Shown one piece after another: positions 52,740-62,645 of a stretch of DNA of 64,000 bases. The DNA comes from Aspidapion aeneum (lineage: Eukaryota; Arthropoda; Insecta; Coleoptera; Brentidae), in contig OY755047.1 in the NCBI GenBank assembly GCA_963576565.1, forward strand, positions 27,813,351 through 27,877,350, read 5' to 3'. The translations under genes and the position numbers were made by a program. Below the pieces are notes generated by a model that was given only the letters and a program-made list of their open reading frames with translations, was not told the DNA's origin and did no database searches. Position 1 is the stretch's first letter, and each line of letters begins with the position of its first letter.

Positions 52740-53747
52740 CAGGGTGTTTCACGAACATCGAAACATAGACCTTTTTGGCAAGGGCGGATCCAGTGGTGCT
52801 TCTCGGGGGGGGGGGGGGGGGCATTATCTGTTCGTAAAAAACTGTATATATATTTTTTTAAGCAGCATTTTATTAAATTAGTCAGTACTGAAAAGTACAA
52901 TATCTTACATATATCTTTACAATAAATATTTTGCAAGTTTAGGCTACAAATTCAGGATAATTTATTAATAAAAGTGGTTGTAATTTCGATGATAATAACA
53001 ATAGACACTTTCATGCGCCGCAAGCAAAAATGTTGAATTTTTATTAGCAAAAACCTTACTTTTTGCTCATTTTTTGTATATTCAACAAATTCTCGGGGGG
53101 GGGGGCAGGTGCCCCTAGTGCCCCCCCACCCCTGGATCTGCCATTGCTTTTTGGGTATTTCGAGTGCGAATTTGGAGAAACGCTTGGACACGTCGATTTT
53201 GTTTGCGAGTGAGAAACTTTTTGGCTATCTTGAAATTTTTGTAGCACGAACCCCCTTCGAGTTACTCTTATATTTTGAATCGGGAAATTGGGTCTAGTGA
53301 TACCTTGTTTTGAAGGCCCTTTGAATGTCCTTACAACTTACAACCGTGTAAAGATTTCAAAAATCTATCCATTCGTTTTTGAGATAATTGCCTTCAAAGT
53401 TTCAAATTTAACATGGACTGATAAAATAAAAATCTAATTAGAATTTTATTATTTTTCGGATTTAATTTTTATTTTATCATTCCATGTTAAATTTGAAAGC
53501 AAATATCTCAAAAACTAATCGATGGATTTTCGAAACTTTTACACTTTGTAAAAGAGCTTCAAAACAAGGTATCACTATAGACCCACATTCCCTATTCAAA
53601 AAGGTGTAAAGTATACACCACGAAGGGGGTTCGCGCTACAAAAATTTCAAGATGAGTTCAAACAAAATCGACGTGTCCGTACGTTTCTCCAAATTTGCAC
53701 TCTAAATGGCCATGCAAAAAGCCTCTGTTTTGATGTTCGTGAAACAC
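52740..53747. mobile_element. Fold-back element interrupted by a hAT MITE
   Basis: Left arm starts CAGGGTGTTTCACGAACATC at 52740. The right arm ends 'ttgatgttcgtgaaacac' at about 53747, lacking the last CCTG. The arms (left: 52740-52778 plus 53147-53440; right: about 53455-53747) are about 300-330 bp each and pair around 53445. The MITE at 52779-53146 sits in the left arm. With it removed, left and right arms align (gagtgcgaatttggagaaac versus gagtgcaaatttggagaaac). TA precedes the left end, as for 38599. Confidence 0.92.
52779..53146. mobile_element. hAT-type MITE nested in fold-back arm, perfect TSD (CTTTTTGG)
   Basis: Reads CAAGGGCGGATCCAGTGGTG at left and CCCTGGATCTGCCATTG at right, in opposite orientation to the copy at 626-1000. 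CTTTTTGG flanks it on both sides (52771-52778 and 53147-53154). The uninterrupted right arm of the host (ctttttgcatgg, inverted) shows only one copy, confirming the duplication. Confidence 0.97.
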
Positions 53748-53866
53748 ACGCAGACAGACATTACGACAATATACACAAACACACACATTTACGGCGTTAT
53801 CTCAAAAAAAAAATCGTCCAAAATAATACCTTTTCCAGTCATTGCTACGCGGGCTAGTAAGTTAAA
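53748..53866. repeat. Repeat end with CA/CAGA tract and 'cattgctacgcgggctag' motif
   Basis: CGCAGACAGACATTACGACA, a CA tract, 'tttacggcgttatctcaaaa', 'aataataccttttccagtca' and 'ttgctacgcgggctagtaag' occur in order. The layout parallels 22138-22300. Confidence 0.6.
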
Positions 53867-54610
53867 AACTTTTTAAAATTTGCCAGGGTTATAATAAAGT
53901 GTGCCGCATAATATATAGGTATGCGTTGACACAGTTAAAACTAATAACAAAAAATACGTTCCCTAAATAATTTTTACCAATAGTTTTAGTAGGATATTCA
54001 AACGAAAAAAAATATATTTTTAAGTTTTTTTACAGTTTGACTGGGTTATAATAAAGTTTGCTGTATGCGCGTCAACATATAGTCAAAGACAGTAATTACA
54101 AAATACTCCTTTCCTGACTAATAAAAAAATCAGATTGGAAAAAACTAATATTTTTAATGTTTTGTCATTAAGGTAAACTGTGCGCGCTTCATTAATTCAT
54201 TATGCATTAATATTTGTTTAGTTCTTCGTTTTCTCGTCATCGTCAGAAAAGCGTGGGATCCCTGGCGCCAACTTTGTTGTAATAATTCACGTTTCTGCGT
54301 TTCTATCTCTGCTTGCAAGAAAAACTACTTTCATCAAAATTATTAAGATCTTGAATTCTATAAAGGTCGGATACACTTATCTACAATAATATTCTAAATA
54401 CGACAAGACCATAGTGGACTTATTCAAATAATAATTTGTCGTAGGAAAAAACCTCTTAAAACATGATCTGCGCTAAATGAGCTTTTCCAATCTCTTGATT
54501 TTGTTAATCTTCAGACCTTTTCGGTTGAATACGCTTTAATTCTTAAATTTTCCTCAAGAATCAAAATTATAATGTATCAATCCGCGCTCAAGCCCCCCTG
54601 CTCTTCTATT
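53867..54610. other. Unassigned, with a weak ~170-bp duplication
   Basis: 'gggttataataaagtgtgcc' (53887) and 'gggttataataaagtttgct' (54053) mark a degenerate duplication. Nothing else recognised. Confidence 0.35.
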
Positions 54611-54888
54611 TTAAACATATCGTCCCCTATCTCACGTACAGACGTAACTAGCATTAGTAGCATTTAATGCATTTCTCAAGGGAGCGAAAATTAAAAAATC
54701 AGCTGTTTTAGAATTGGTAGACACGTCGAACACAAACAACTCTACTGGCCGTGCTATCGCTAGAGATACGGTTACGCCACTTCGAGAGCCAAAAGTCGTA
54801 CTTATGGAAAACATTTTGGTAGCCTATCTCATTTTTAAAAATTTTTTCGGTTACGTCGGTACGTGAGATAAGGGACGATATGTTTTAA
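54611..54888. mobile_element. TTAA-flanked MITE (piggyBac-like insertion signature)
   Basis: Left ACATATCGTCCCCTATCTCA, then CGTACAGACGTAAC, and right, inverted, ACATATCGTCCCTTATCTCA, then CGTACCGACGTAAC. The match is about 34 of 36. TTAA precedes the left end and follows the right end, with one extra A at the right. The end sequence is not the usual CCC start of piggyBac, so the class is only suggested by TTAA. The inner minus-strand frame (54814-54632, 60 codons) shows no known domain. Confidence 0.8.
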
Positions 54889-55460
54889 ACACCATTCGAG
54901 AAGGAAAACAGCACACGTTATCGCTAACGAAACCAAGGATGACTAGACACGTTTCAAACACATTCTAGACCAAGAAAATGAAACAGTGGCGTATCATTTA
55001 CTCTTTTTTAATTTTTTAATAAAACTGTGTAGAGTTCCAATTTTATTAAAGATATAACGAATGGTTTTGGATTTTTGCAATTTTTTTGAAAGTCAATTGG
55101 TATTTTTTTAGGTTTCTATAGATTTGTACGCACCTATATACCTAATTAAATAGGTAGGCACCTATATAATATAATAAGTGTAAAAATATTAATTTTTAAG
55201 AAAAATAATAGGAATGGAGTTTTCCAGCACAAAAGGGTTAGGAGGAGTAAAATATAAAATTAATACCTAATAATGATAAATTAAAAAATTACAGCACGCC
55301 ACTGGACAAATAAAGATAGCGCTAATTAAAGCCATCTCTTTTGCGCCTCATTTTATTCTGACAGGACAACAAAACTACAGCAAACATAATCAAACCCAAG
55401 CAAGTTAACCGAACCAAAAGGACATAGACAAACCAAAAGTAATTAATTTTTGACAAAATA
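54889..55460. other. Unassigned AT-rich sequence
   Basis: No recognisable content. Confidence 0.3.
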
Positions 55461-55720
55461 GGGACTTATTATTGCAATAAAGCCAGGCAGTAATTGTGCC
55501 GGCACTATTCTGAAAGTTTCGCATTATAAGAACAGCTGTCCTCTTTCAAAATTAGGCCTTTGTGTATTGTAAGAGCCGGAATTATTTGAAAATAAACGAC
55601 TTGATATATTAATTCGACTTTGGTATGTCAATTTTGAAAGATCAACTGTTTGTTTTCAATGGAAAACTGTCACAATAGTGCCCGGCACAATTACTGCCCA
55701 GCTTAATTGCAATAAGTCCC
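55461..55720. mobile_element. TA-flanked MITE, family GGGACTTATTGCAATAAAGC, copy 2
   Basis: GGGACTTATTATTGCAATAA at left and TTGCAATAAGTCCC at right, with TA at 55459-55460 and 55721-55722. The interior shares 'gtttcgcattataagaacag', 'caaaattaggcctttgtgta' and 'gccggaatta' with copy 1 at 17484. It lacks copy 1's tandem duplication. Confidence 0.9.
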
Positions 55721-55852
55721 TAATATGCGCTGTTTAGCGCTAGTGGTTTGCGATCGCAATTGGGGTTTAGAACCCGCGCTCGATTAGTAATCACATATTC
55801 TAGATCAGGGCTATCAAATTTTTATGTTGGCCTTGTCTAGATAAAAAAAAAA
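55721..55852. other. Unassigned spacer
   Basis: No recognisable content. Confidence 0.3.
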
Positions 55853-56050
55853 ATGTGTGTGCTGAAGACCACACACGGCAGAAGTGTAAACTTCAACAAG
55901 GCGAAACTAATACTGGCCTTAATCTGCATCCTCATATGGCTCGCTGAATGTTCCTCTCACAGTTAGCCGACTTCACCCGAATGAGCGTTACATAGCCGAG
56001 CCTGACGGCTCAGTTCAATTCACTACCCACAAAAACTCCTAAATGCGCCT
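55853..56050 (+). repeat. Interspersed repeat 'GAAGTGTAAACTTC', copy 6
   Basis: Begins TGTGTGTGCTGAAGACCACA with the usual 'gaagtgtaaacttcaacaag', ends at 'acaaaaactcctaaatgcgc' then 'ct', lacking the closing GAAGTTTACAC. The 'gttagtcgactcgagccgac' segment is shortened to 'gttagccgac'. Confidence 0.82.
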
Positions 56051-56639
56051 AAAAATGCATTCTGGCCATTGTTAACGGCCATAAATTACATAACGTCGTA
56101 CGATTGCGACATGACAAAACGGAATTTTATTTGCATTGTTTTGTCCGCGAACCCTATCCGACAACGTTCATGTTCCGAGCAGACGTCTGCACCAGAATTT
56201 CTAATCGGCCCCTCCAATTTTGGTTTAAACGCTTGGCATCACTGCAGTCACAGTCAAAGAAAAATGGAGGGACGTTGGCTAAATTTTGTGAAATTCTCCA
56301 AAAATTTCCCTATTTTTAAAAAAAAAGCTCACAGAAATTAGAAAAGAATTGTTGTAAATTATAGATAGAGGATGCGCAAATATGCTAGAGGCAACTTTTT
56401 CCCTAATTTTTATGTACTAAATGGTGTTTGGTGCTTTTAAATGGCGACTTGTTTTTTGTTAAATACATTTTTGTTAAAAACATTTTTAAATATTCTTTAT
56501 TATTATAAAGGAAGGTTTATCCAGCAACGCAATGTATAATTAAAACTCTAATATACAAATGTAAAAAACAAAATTGGTTGTTTTCAACTTTTTCATGTTT
56601 TTAAAAGATTTATTTGTACTTGCCTCTTGCTTCTCTTTT
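56051..56639. other. Unassigned, with two overlapping open frames
   Basis: The frames at 56069-56341 and 56104-56319 overlap. Neither has a recognised domain, though the second (LQFWFKRLASLQSQSKKNGG) has protein-like composition. Confidence 0.3.
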
Positions 56640-56815
56640 TCAGAAACAAAGCATGACTTAACATAACATTACAGAAGGCAAATGTTTTTACAAAAAATTT
56701 AACATGACATAACATAAAAGCTTGGTCCAATCTCTGTGACTTTTGTGTATGAGATTTTGAAACTTTCAGCTGAATTAATTTGAACAGGTGCAGGGCTTCC
56801 CTTCTGTACATAAAG
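56640..56815. repeat. Diverged fragment of the CTGGGTTTATACAG element
   Basis: 'catgacttaacataacatta', 'cagaaggcaaatg', 'taacatgacataacataaaa' and 'gaacaggtgcagggcttccc' parallel 47149-47300. The outer terminus and right half are missing. Confidence 0.75.
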
Positions 56816-56932
56816 AAGACAAGGATTCTTCATTCATCTAAAAGAAATAAATAACACCACCTATGAAAGTAACCACATGTATTAGGGCTGAGCCCCAATT
56901 AACAGCAATATTAACAAACAGCCAACCTACTA

Positions 56933-57458
56933 CAGTGAAACCTCCCATAAGTGGACACTCACGGTTCCATCGATTATGCCCGCTTATTGGAGGTGTCTGG
57001 TTATGGGAGGGAACTGCGAAATTTTAATATATATTTATTTCAGCTATCTTTCGTTCTAATAGATGTTCCATCTCCGAAATGTTAACAACTTTCATTTTTT
57101 CACATAAACTAAGAAGTTTAACAGAGCAGTCCCACCACTGCTGAATAAAAATGTTGTAAATACCACAGAAGTATTTACTTTCCGCATTAAAACGGAAATA
57201 GGTAATTCCCCGACTGCAGAGTGCGCTGTTGCCAACATACTACATAATATTTATGCGCATGTTGTGCAGCGCAACGTCCCGTTGTCGTAGGTTCGCGTCC
57301 GGTTAAGGGAGGTTTTAGAATTTTTTAACCAAAAAAAATTGTCCGCGTCCGGTTCTTAGAGAAGAGAAAAAAATAGGGAAAACCTTGGTCCCAAAAAATT
57401 TGTCCGCCTAAAGGGAGTGTCCGCTTAATAGAGGTGTCTGCAAGGAGAGGTTTCACTG
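56933..57458. mobile_element. pogo/Tigger-like MITE, TA-flanked
   Basis: Starts CAGTGAAACCTCCCATAAGT and ends GGAGAGGTTTCACTG. TA is at 56931-56932 and 57459-57460. CAGTGAAACCTC is the typical terminus of pogo/Tigger elements. Sub-terminal 'aagtggacact' and 'taagcggacactcc' repeats occur inside both ends and again near 57330-57420. No transposase coding was seen. Confidence 0.88.
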
Positions 57459-57554
57459 TATATGCACCTACCTAAATATCATATACCTTTTTTGCCTAAT
57501 TAGTTTTTTTAAACAAAAAAATGTCAAAACCATCCAAACACAAAATTGTAAATA

Positions 57555-58255
57555 ATGACATTGTGGCGAGGGGTCATCAGCTTTCAACAGTACTGTACAA
57601 ATTTCACAACAGGACCCGACAGTACCACGACAGGATCCAACAGTACTCGACAGTACACGACAGTACCCAACAGTACTCGACAGTACCACGACAGGACCCA
57701 ACAGTACTCGACAATACACGACAGGACCCAACAGTACCCGACAGTACACGACAGTACCTAACAGTACACGACAGGACCCAACAGTACCCAACAGTACACG
57801 ACAGTACCCAACAGTACTCGACAGTACACGACAGGACCCAACAGTACTCGACTGTACCCAACAGTACACGACAGGACGTAACAGTACGATAGAAGCCAAC
57901 AGTACACGACAGTACTCGACACAACCGTCTGACCCGAAACAGTGGCGTAGATGCGAAAAGACAGGATGACCTTTTTTTTTTTTGCATGTTTTTTGATGGC
58001 GCGCTTTGTCCTTGTCGGACCCCCCCAAGGCACGACGACAGTACTCAACAGGACCCAACAGTACTCGACAGTACACGACAGTACCCAACAGTACACCGAC
58101 AGGACCCAACAGTACTCGACAGTACCCAACAGTACTCGACAGTACACGACAGTACCCAACAGTACTCAACAGGACCCAACAGTACACGTCAGGACCCAAG
58201 TCCTGTTGGACGCTGTACAAAATTTTAGGGTGCCGATGACCCCTCGCATTGTGGT
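57555..58255. mobile_element. Inverted-repeat-bounded carrier of a 10-bp minisatellite
   Basis: 'ttgtggcgaggggtcatcag' at about 57564 and, inverted, 'atgcgaggggtcatcggc' (reading from 58250) bound the region, followed on both sides by a 'tgtacaaatttt/tgtacaaaattt' block. Between them lies the 10-bp minisatellite in two blocks. No coding gene is present, so it looks like a non-autonomous element whose body has become a minisatellite. Confidence 0.65.
57596..58200. repeat. 10-bp minisatellite (CGACAGTACN), two blocks
   Basis: Units such as CGACAGTACA, CAACAGTACT, CGACAGGACC and CAACAGTACC repeat from about 57600 to 57915 and again from 58035 to 58200. The gap (57916-58034) contains 'cagtggcgtagatgcg', a T-run and 'ggacccccccaaggcacg', so something is inserted or retained there. 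Open frames on both strands (up to 250 codons) come from the short period and are not genes. Confidence 0.95.
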
Positions 58256-59024
58256 CATGTGTGTAATGTGATAAGGAGTGAGGTTAAGCTTTCAAGCTAC
58301 GCACAAAAAAATATGAGAGAAACAAAAACTCTTGTTAGTATTATTTGGCTTAAAAATTCCGCTGATTGACGCTCACGTGTCTTGATGGCGGTTAAAAACG
58401 CAATAAGCGTAGATCTGGCCTGAAAGGCAGAAGAGCTTTTGTAGGTCCACTGACTAGTTTGTTTCTTTTTATTTGTAATCGATCTTTTAATTTATCGATA
58501 TGTATAGCAGTTTATTTTCGCCTGCTCTTGTTCTGGTTTCTCTTGTATCTTCCTGCGAGAGTTTTCTCACTATTTACATAGGAATAGAGACAACACCGTC
58601 TAATTAACTTTGCAAGAGTGTCACATTGACCAAAAGTTCGGTCAATGTTCTGAGGAGTCTCATAAGGACGAAACAGTTAACTGTCAACACTTATCCATTA
58701 GATCTGGGACCCTCATAAGGTTAAGCTTTCAAGCGACGCACAAAAGGACGAAACAGTTAACTGTCAACACTTATCCATTAGATCTTGGACCCTCATAAGG
58801 TTAAGCTTTCAAGCGACGCGCCGTAAAATATGAGAGAAACAAAAACTTCTTTTTACCTGATTAGCCACAAAACATGTTTGATTTTTAAGTTATCTTTTTC
58901 CCATAAGACTAAAAGTGACTCTTGAGGTCAAGCCTAAAAAGAGGTAGATCCTCGGGTAGATCACTAATGGAGAAGACAATTTTTATATGAAAAAAAAACA
59001 CTGCTAAACTTAAGGGAGTCAATA
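58256..59024. other. Unassigned, with an 80-bp tandem duplication
   Basis: 'aggacgaaacagttaactgt' to 'ggttaagctttcaagcgacg' occurs twice at about 58665-58740 and 58745-58820. 'aggttaagctttcaagctac' with 'tatgagagaaacaaaaac' also occurs earlier at 58272, so three related copies exist. Confidence 0.6.
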
Positions 59025-59303
59025 GGGACTTTATTGGAATAAAACCTGACTTTATTTTAGAGTCGACTTTATTCTGACAGATTTACACAGAAAACTGACA
59101 GCTGACCGCTCAAAATTGACATACCAAAGCCAAATTTAAAAATAAAGTCGCTAACTTTCATTTAATAAATACCGACACTAATAAATCCGGTTCTTAAATA
59201 CACATAGGCCGAATTTTGAAGGAAAGTAGCTGCTTTTTATATGTAAATCTGTCACAATACGGCCGATTTTAAAATAAGGGTAGGTTTTATTCCAATAAGT
59301 GTC
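59025..59303. mobile_element. TA-flanked MITE, family GGGACTTATTG, copy 3 (diverged)
   Basis: GGGACTTTATTGGAATAAAA at left and 'ttttattccaataagtgtc' at right, with TA on both sides (59023-59024 and 59304-59305). The interior shares 'aaaattgacataccaaagcc' with other members in inverted form. Confidence 0.82.
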
Positions 59304-59823
59304 TATTATTTCAAACGTATTCCTTATTTGATCGATTTCGTTGTTTCAGAAAGAGCGCACAAAGAATAATACCAAAATTTCTATCAGAAGGGTTAGCTAT
59401 AAGTTATCTACTAGGTAATTTTAAGTTTTTTGTACTTTTTTAACACGCGGCGCCTAATTAGTTTTTTTGCTTTTGATTTTTTTTGTCAGCGAAATTTTAA
59501 CTGTTTATTTCTTACTGCAGCTGCGCGGCAATAAGATAAAAAATTAGTGCAGCTAGTTTTGTCTTATCATCAAAAATCTTCTTAATTAAAACCCTTTGGC
59601 TGTGCGAAAAACAATTTTGTTCTACCTAAATGTTTTTAAAATAGATTCGAGACTGCGGCGATAAATCAACATTAATTTAAAGATTATTCATTGTTTTGTC
59701 AAAAGGCGAATCTTCCAAATTTTTTTGTACCTGCACTGATACTTGTTTAGCTGGATAGCGAGGTTACTGATGAGCTGCCCAAGTGTTTATACGGATTCCT
59801 TTAGAGTACAGTCTATTCATATA
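59304..59823. other. Unassigned sequence
   Basis: No recognisable content. Confidence 0.3.
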
Positions 59824-59966
59824 ACAAACACAACTTTTTCTGGGTATTACGCCACTAGTAAGGAAAAATTACTTTAAAAAATTATAAAAAACCACTGCGT
59901 TTTTATAATTTTTTAAAGTAATTTTTCCTTACTAGTGGCGTAATACCCAGAAAAAGTTGTGTTTGT
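59824..59966. mobile_element. Perfect hairpin MITE, 67-bp arms, 9-bp loop
   Basis: The left arm (59824-59890, acaaacacaactttttctgg then gtattacgccactag...) and the right arm (59900-59966) are exact reverse complements over 67 bases by my reading. The loop is ACCACTGCG. Absence of any mismatch implies a recent origin or continuing gene conversion. The flanks give no clear duplication. Confidence 0.9.
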
Positions 59967-61954
59967 AAAATGAATCCGCCACAAACATATAGATTTTAGT
60001 CTATTCATTTACCGATATATAGGTTGTATAATGTTGGCTTTCACATAATGCTTGAGAAACAACACTCGCCAAGTCGCCTCTAGCTTTCTTTTCGTTAATC
60101 TTGATTTGGCAATGCAGGATGATTCCCTCGCAATGTCTAGAAGTGGAATGGATGGGGACTACGAGTCTGGAAGGGAAAATCCCTGCAGTTGTCAAATGCG
60201 TTTACTTATACCCTTTAGTATCAAGGACAGGTTTAATGGTATCATGCCGCGACTTTATGCTCATTGGGCGTATCGTTGGCAAGTACGCTGATCGGATTTG
60301 CACCGGCAATTCGGACTTTCAGCCGGGGTCACTGAACACCGGTGGGTGTTGGTGACGGGGTAAAAATGCATGCTGGGGTGCTACCCGAGTGGCCACGCGT
60401 TGGAGGGTTGCCTATGGTTTCATCCTTGGGTCGAGCCATACTACAGGCGTTAAGAGCGCGAGGGTAGAGTTAACATGTAACATGGTACGTATGTGTTAAC
60501 ACCGCCTCAGATTTTGTGTTGCTTACCCTTACCCTTAGCGTCCCTTTACGTAGACACACTTTGTGTCTATAAGACTGTGTCATATTTCTAAAAGTGAGTT
60601 TTATCTTTCTAAGGGCCATTTTTTGTTTTTTTTTATTTTTTTGTTTATGGTCCGAAGCTGCACATTTGTTATGTTTGACACAGTATCAGTAATAAATAAA
60701 AGTAACTAAATGTAACATACTAATAAAGCTTTTTGTCCCGTAAGTTGGAAGAAAGGTTGGCCGCACTAGTGGTCTGTTGAATCTGATTTCTATACGTTTT
60801 GGTGTTTGGGAGCTTGACCTTGCATGGTCTTCACGTGGGTCCTGTGGCCACAAGAGGCGCCACGAGGGCTCTAGTACAGACACTTCCTTGATTTCCTCTG
60901 TTACCAAGGGGATGCTTCTATTCGTTGTGTTGTACGTTAGCACAATGAGGGGAAGGGATCATTTCCCTCACTAAACAAGTTTCAGCCTGATTTGCTTAAT
61001 TGAGATTAACGCAAGAAAGATAAGGGGGGTCTTCTTAGCAGATGTTAGGTGTATCTCCTAGGTTCATTTTTTTACCCAATGTCTGATCTCTTTAAAAAAA
61101 TCAATTATATTATTGTTTTCGAGCTCACTTTTAACATAATAGGGTACAGAAAACATTGTTTCTGAGATCAGACTTCCACAGAGAAAAACTACAATATCTA
61201 TTCATTTTTTTAACTTTTCTGATTTTACAATTCTTTTAATAGAAACTCTGCGGCGCAATAATTTTCTTTTAAAATCACGCCTGCGATTATTATTTTTTCA
61301 AAATTCAGTTTTCAATTCAAAACTTTATACGCGGCGTCAAACACAACCCATTTAGAAAGTAGTCTAGCTTTTGAGGTACTTTTAACGGATCCACTTTCAA
61401 AAACTCCAGCGGCCTTTTTTTATTCATCATTTCTAAGGCGGCGGTTCTTCCATAATATGCCAAAATAAATATTTGTTTTTTGGTGGATCACGTTTCAATT
61501 TAAATTGATACCGTTTATTTCTTTTAATTCCCAACTTACCACTTCCAACGGCATTAAATTATTTCTTTTGAGCTTTTTCTTATTTCGCCTGCGTAATTTT
61601 TTGTGTAACTGGTGAAGTAGCGTGGCATAAAGATTTCTGTTCATCTATAAAGGGTAACCAGGTGTGTCGACATTGAATAGCGCAAGTAACTATTATGGTT
61701 TCTTTGCGTATACGGTGCATGAGACGTCAAGTGCGGGCAGGGTGGAGATTACTAAATGCGGGCTTTCTCACTGGTATTGTGTTCTGGGGCCACTGGCAGG
61801 TCACACTGGAGGCCTGTTTCCAGGCGCAGTATGAGCAGGTTGGTCTTATAAAGCTTTTAGTAAGGTTGAGACTAATCAATACCTTGGGCTTACCGAGATG
61901 CATCGCAGTAGAGGAAGATGGCTAGACCTTTGGACGCGGCTTCGGTGGAAGCCA
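59967..61954. other. Unassigned, less AT-rich region
   Basis: From 60100 to 60560 and 61690 to 61950 the composition is clearly less AT-rich than the rest of the window. Overlapping open frames (60001-60355, 60686-60974, 61695-61925) show no domains I know. The segments 'gggggactacgagtctggaa' and 'gagggtagagttaacatgta' look like untranslated regions of a retroelement, but this is a guess. I could not confirm a gene. Confidence 0.3.
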
Positions 61955-62000
61955 TCTTTTTTACCTTCCTAGCCCGCGTAGCAATGACTAGAGAAGGTAT
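61955..62000. repeat. 'ctagcccgcgtagcaatgac' end motif
   Basis: TTTACCTTCCTAGCCCGCGT then AGCAATGACTAGAGAAGGTA: TACCTTC and GAAGGTA pair, and inner CTAG words sit on both sides. The same motif occurs at 44336-44370, inverted at 53819-53866, and in a variant at 22259-22290. Confidence 0.65.
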
Positions 62001-62645
62001 TGTTTAAATTTTAAATCAACTTTAGTCACTTTATTTCCTGTGTCGAAAAAATAACTTTTTATTATTATTTTCGCTTATTGGATCATTAAATCTTTGGCCC
62101 ATGTCCTTTTGGTTTTGCTTATTCAATTATTTTTTCCTTTTTTGTTTACTTCTTATGGTCTAAAACTACAGTTGGTATTTTTTGCACATTTTTAAATATT
62201 TATGCTTTGTTTCTCTATCTTTTCAGACTAAAAATCGCTCAGTCATAGTAATTTTCTAATTATTTAATTTAATTTTAAATCGTTGGGCGGTGTGCAATAT
62301 ACTGAACCAGTGATGTATATGTCTTTGGAAACTTCTGTTGTCTACGAGGGTTATTCAAAACAGATTATACGAGGATAGTTATTGCACTGGTGTGCTGAGA
62401 TGGTGGTGTCAGCTCACTAGTTTTATGCTGATTTGCTTAGTGTTCCGTTGTATTTAACGGTATCTTATCACTAAAATAATAAAGTAAAGTTAACTAAAGT
62501 AAAACCTTTTAAAAAAAGTACCTATCTTAACAATATTTTTAATGAATTTAGTTTTAATGAATTAATGTATGTACATTGTATTGTTTATAAAAATATAATG
62601 TATAAAATAAACTGACATGACTTTTTTTTTGTATCTCACTCATTA
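62001..62645. other. Unassigned AT-rich sequence
   Basis: No recognisable content. Confidence 0.3.

Noticed and set aside
57468..58220. Open frames of 123 to 250 codons on both strands
   Set aside because: They arise from the 10-bp minisatellite; repeated VLLGTVEYC-like and QQYSTVHDS-like strings are translations of the unit.
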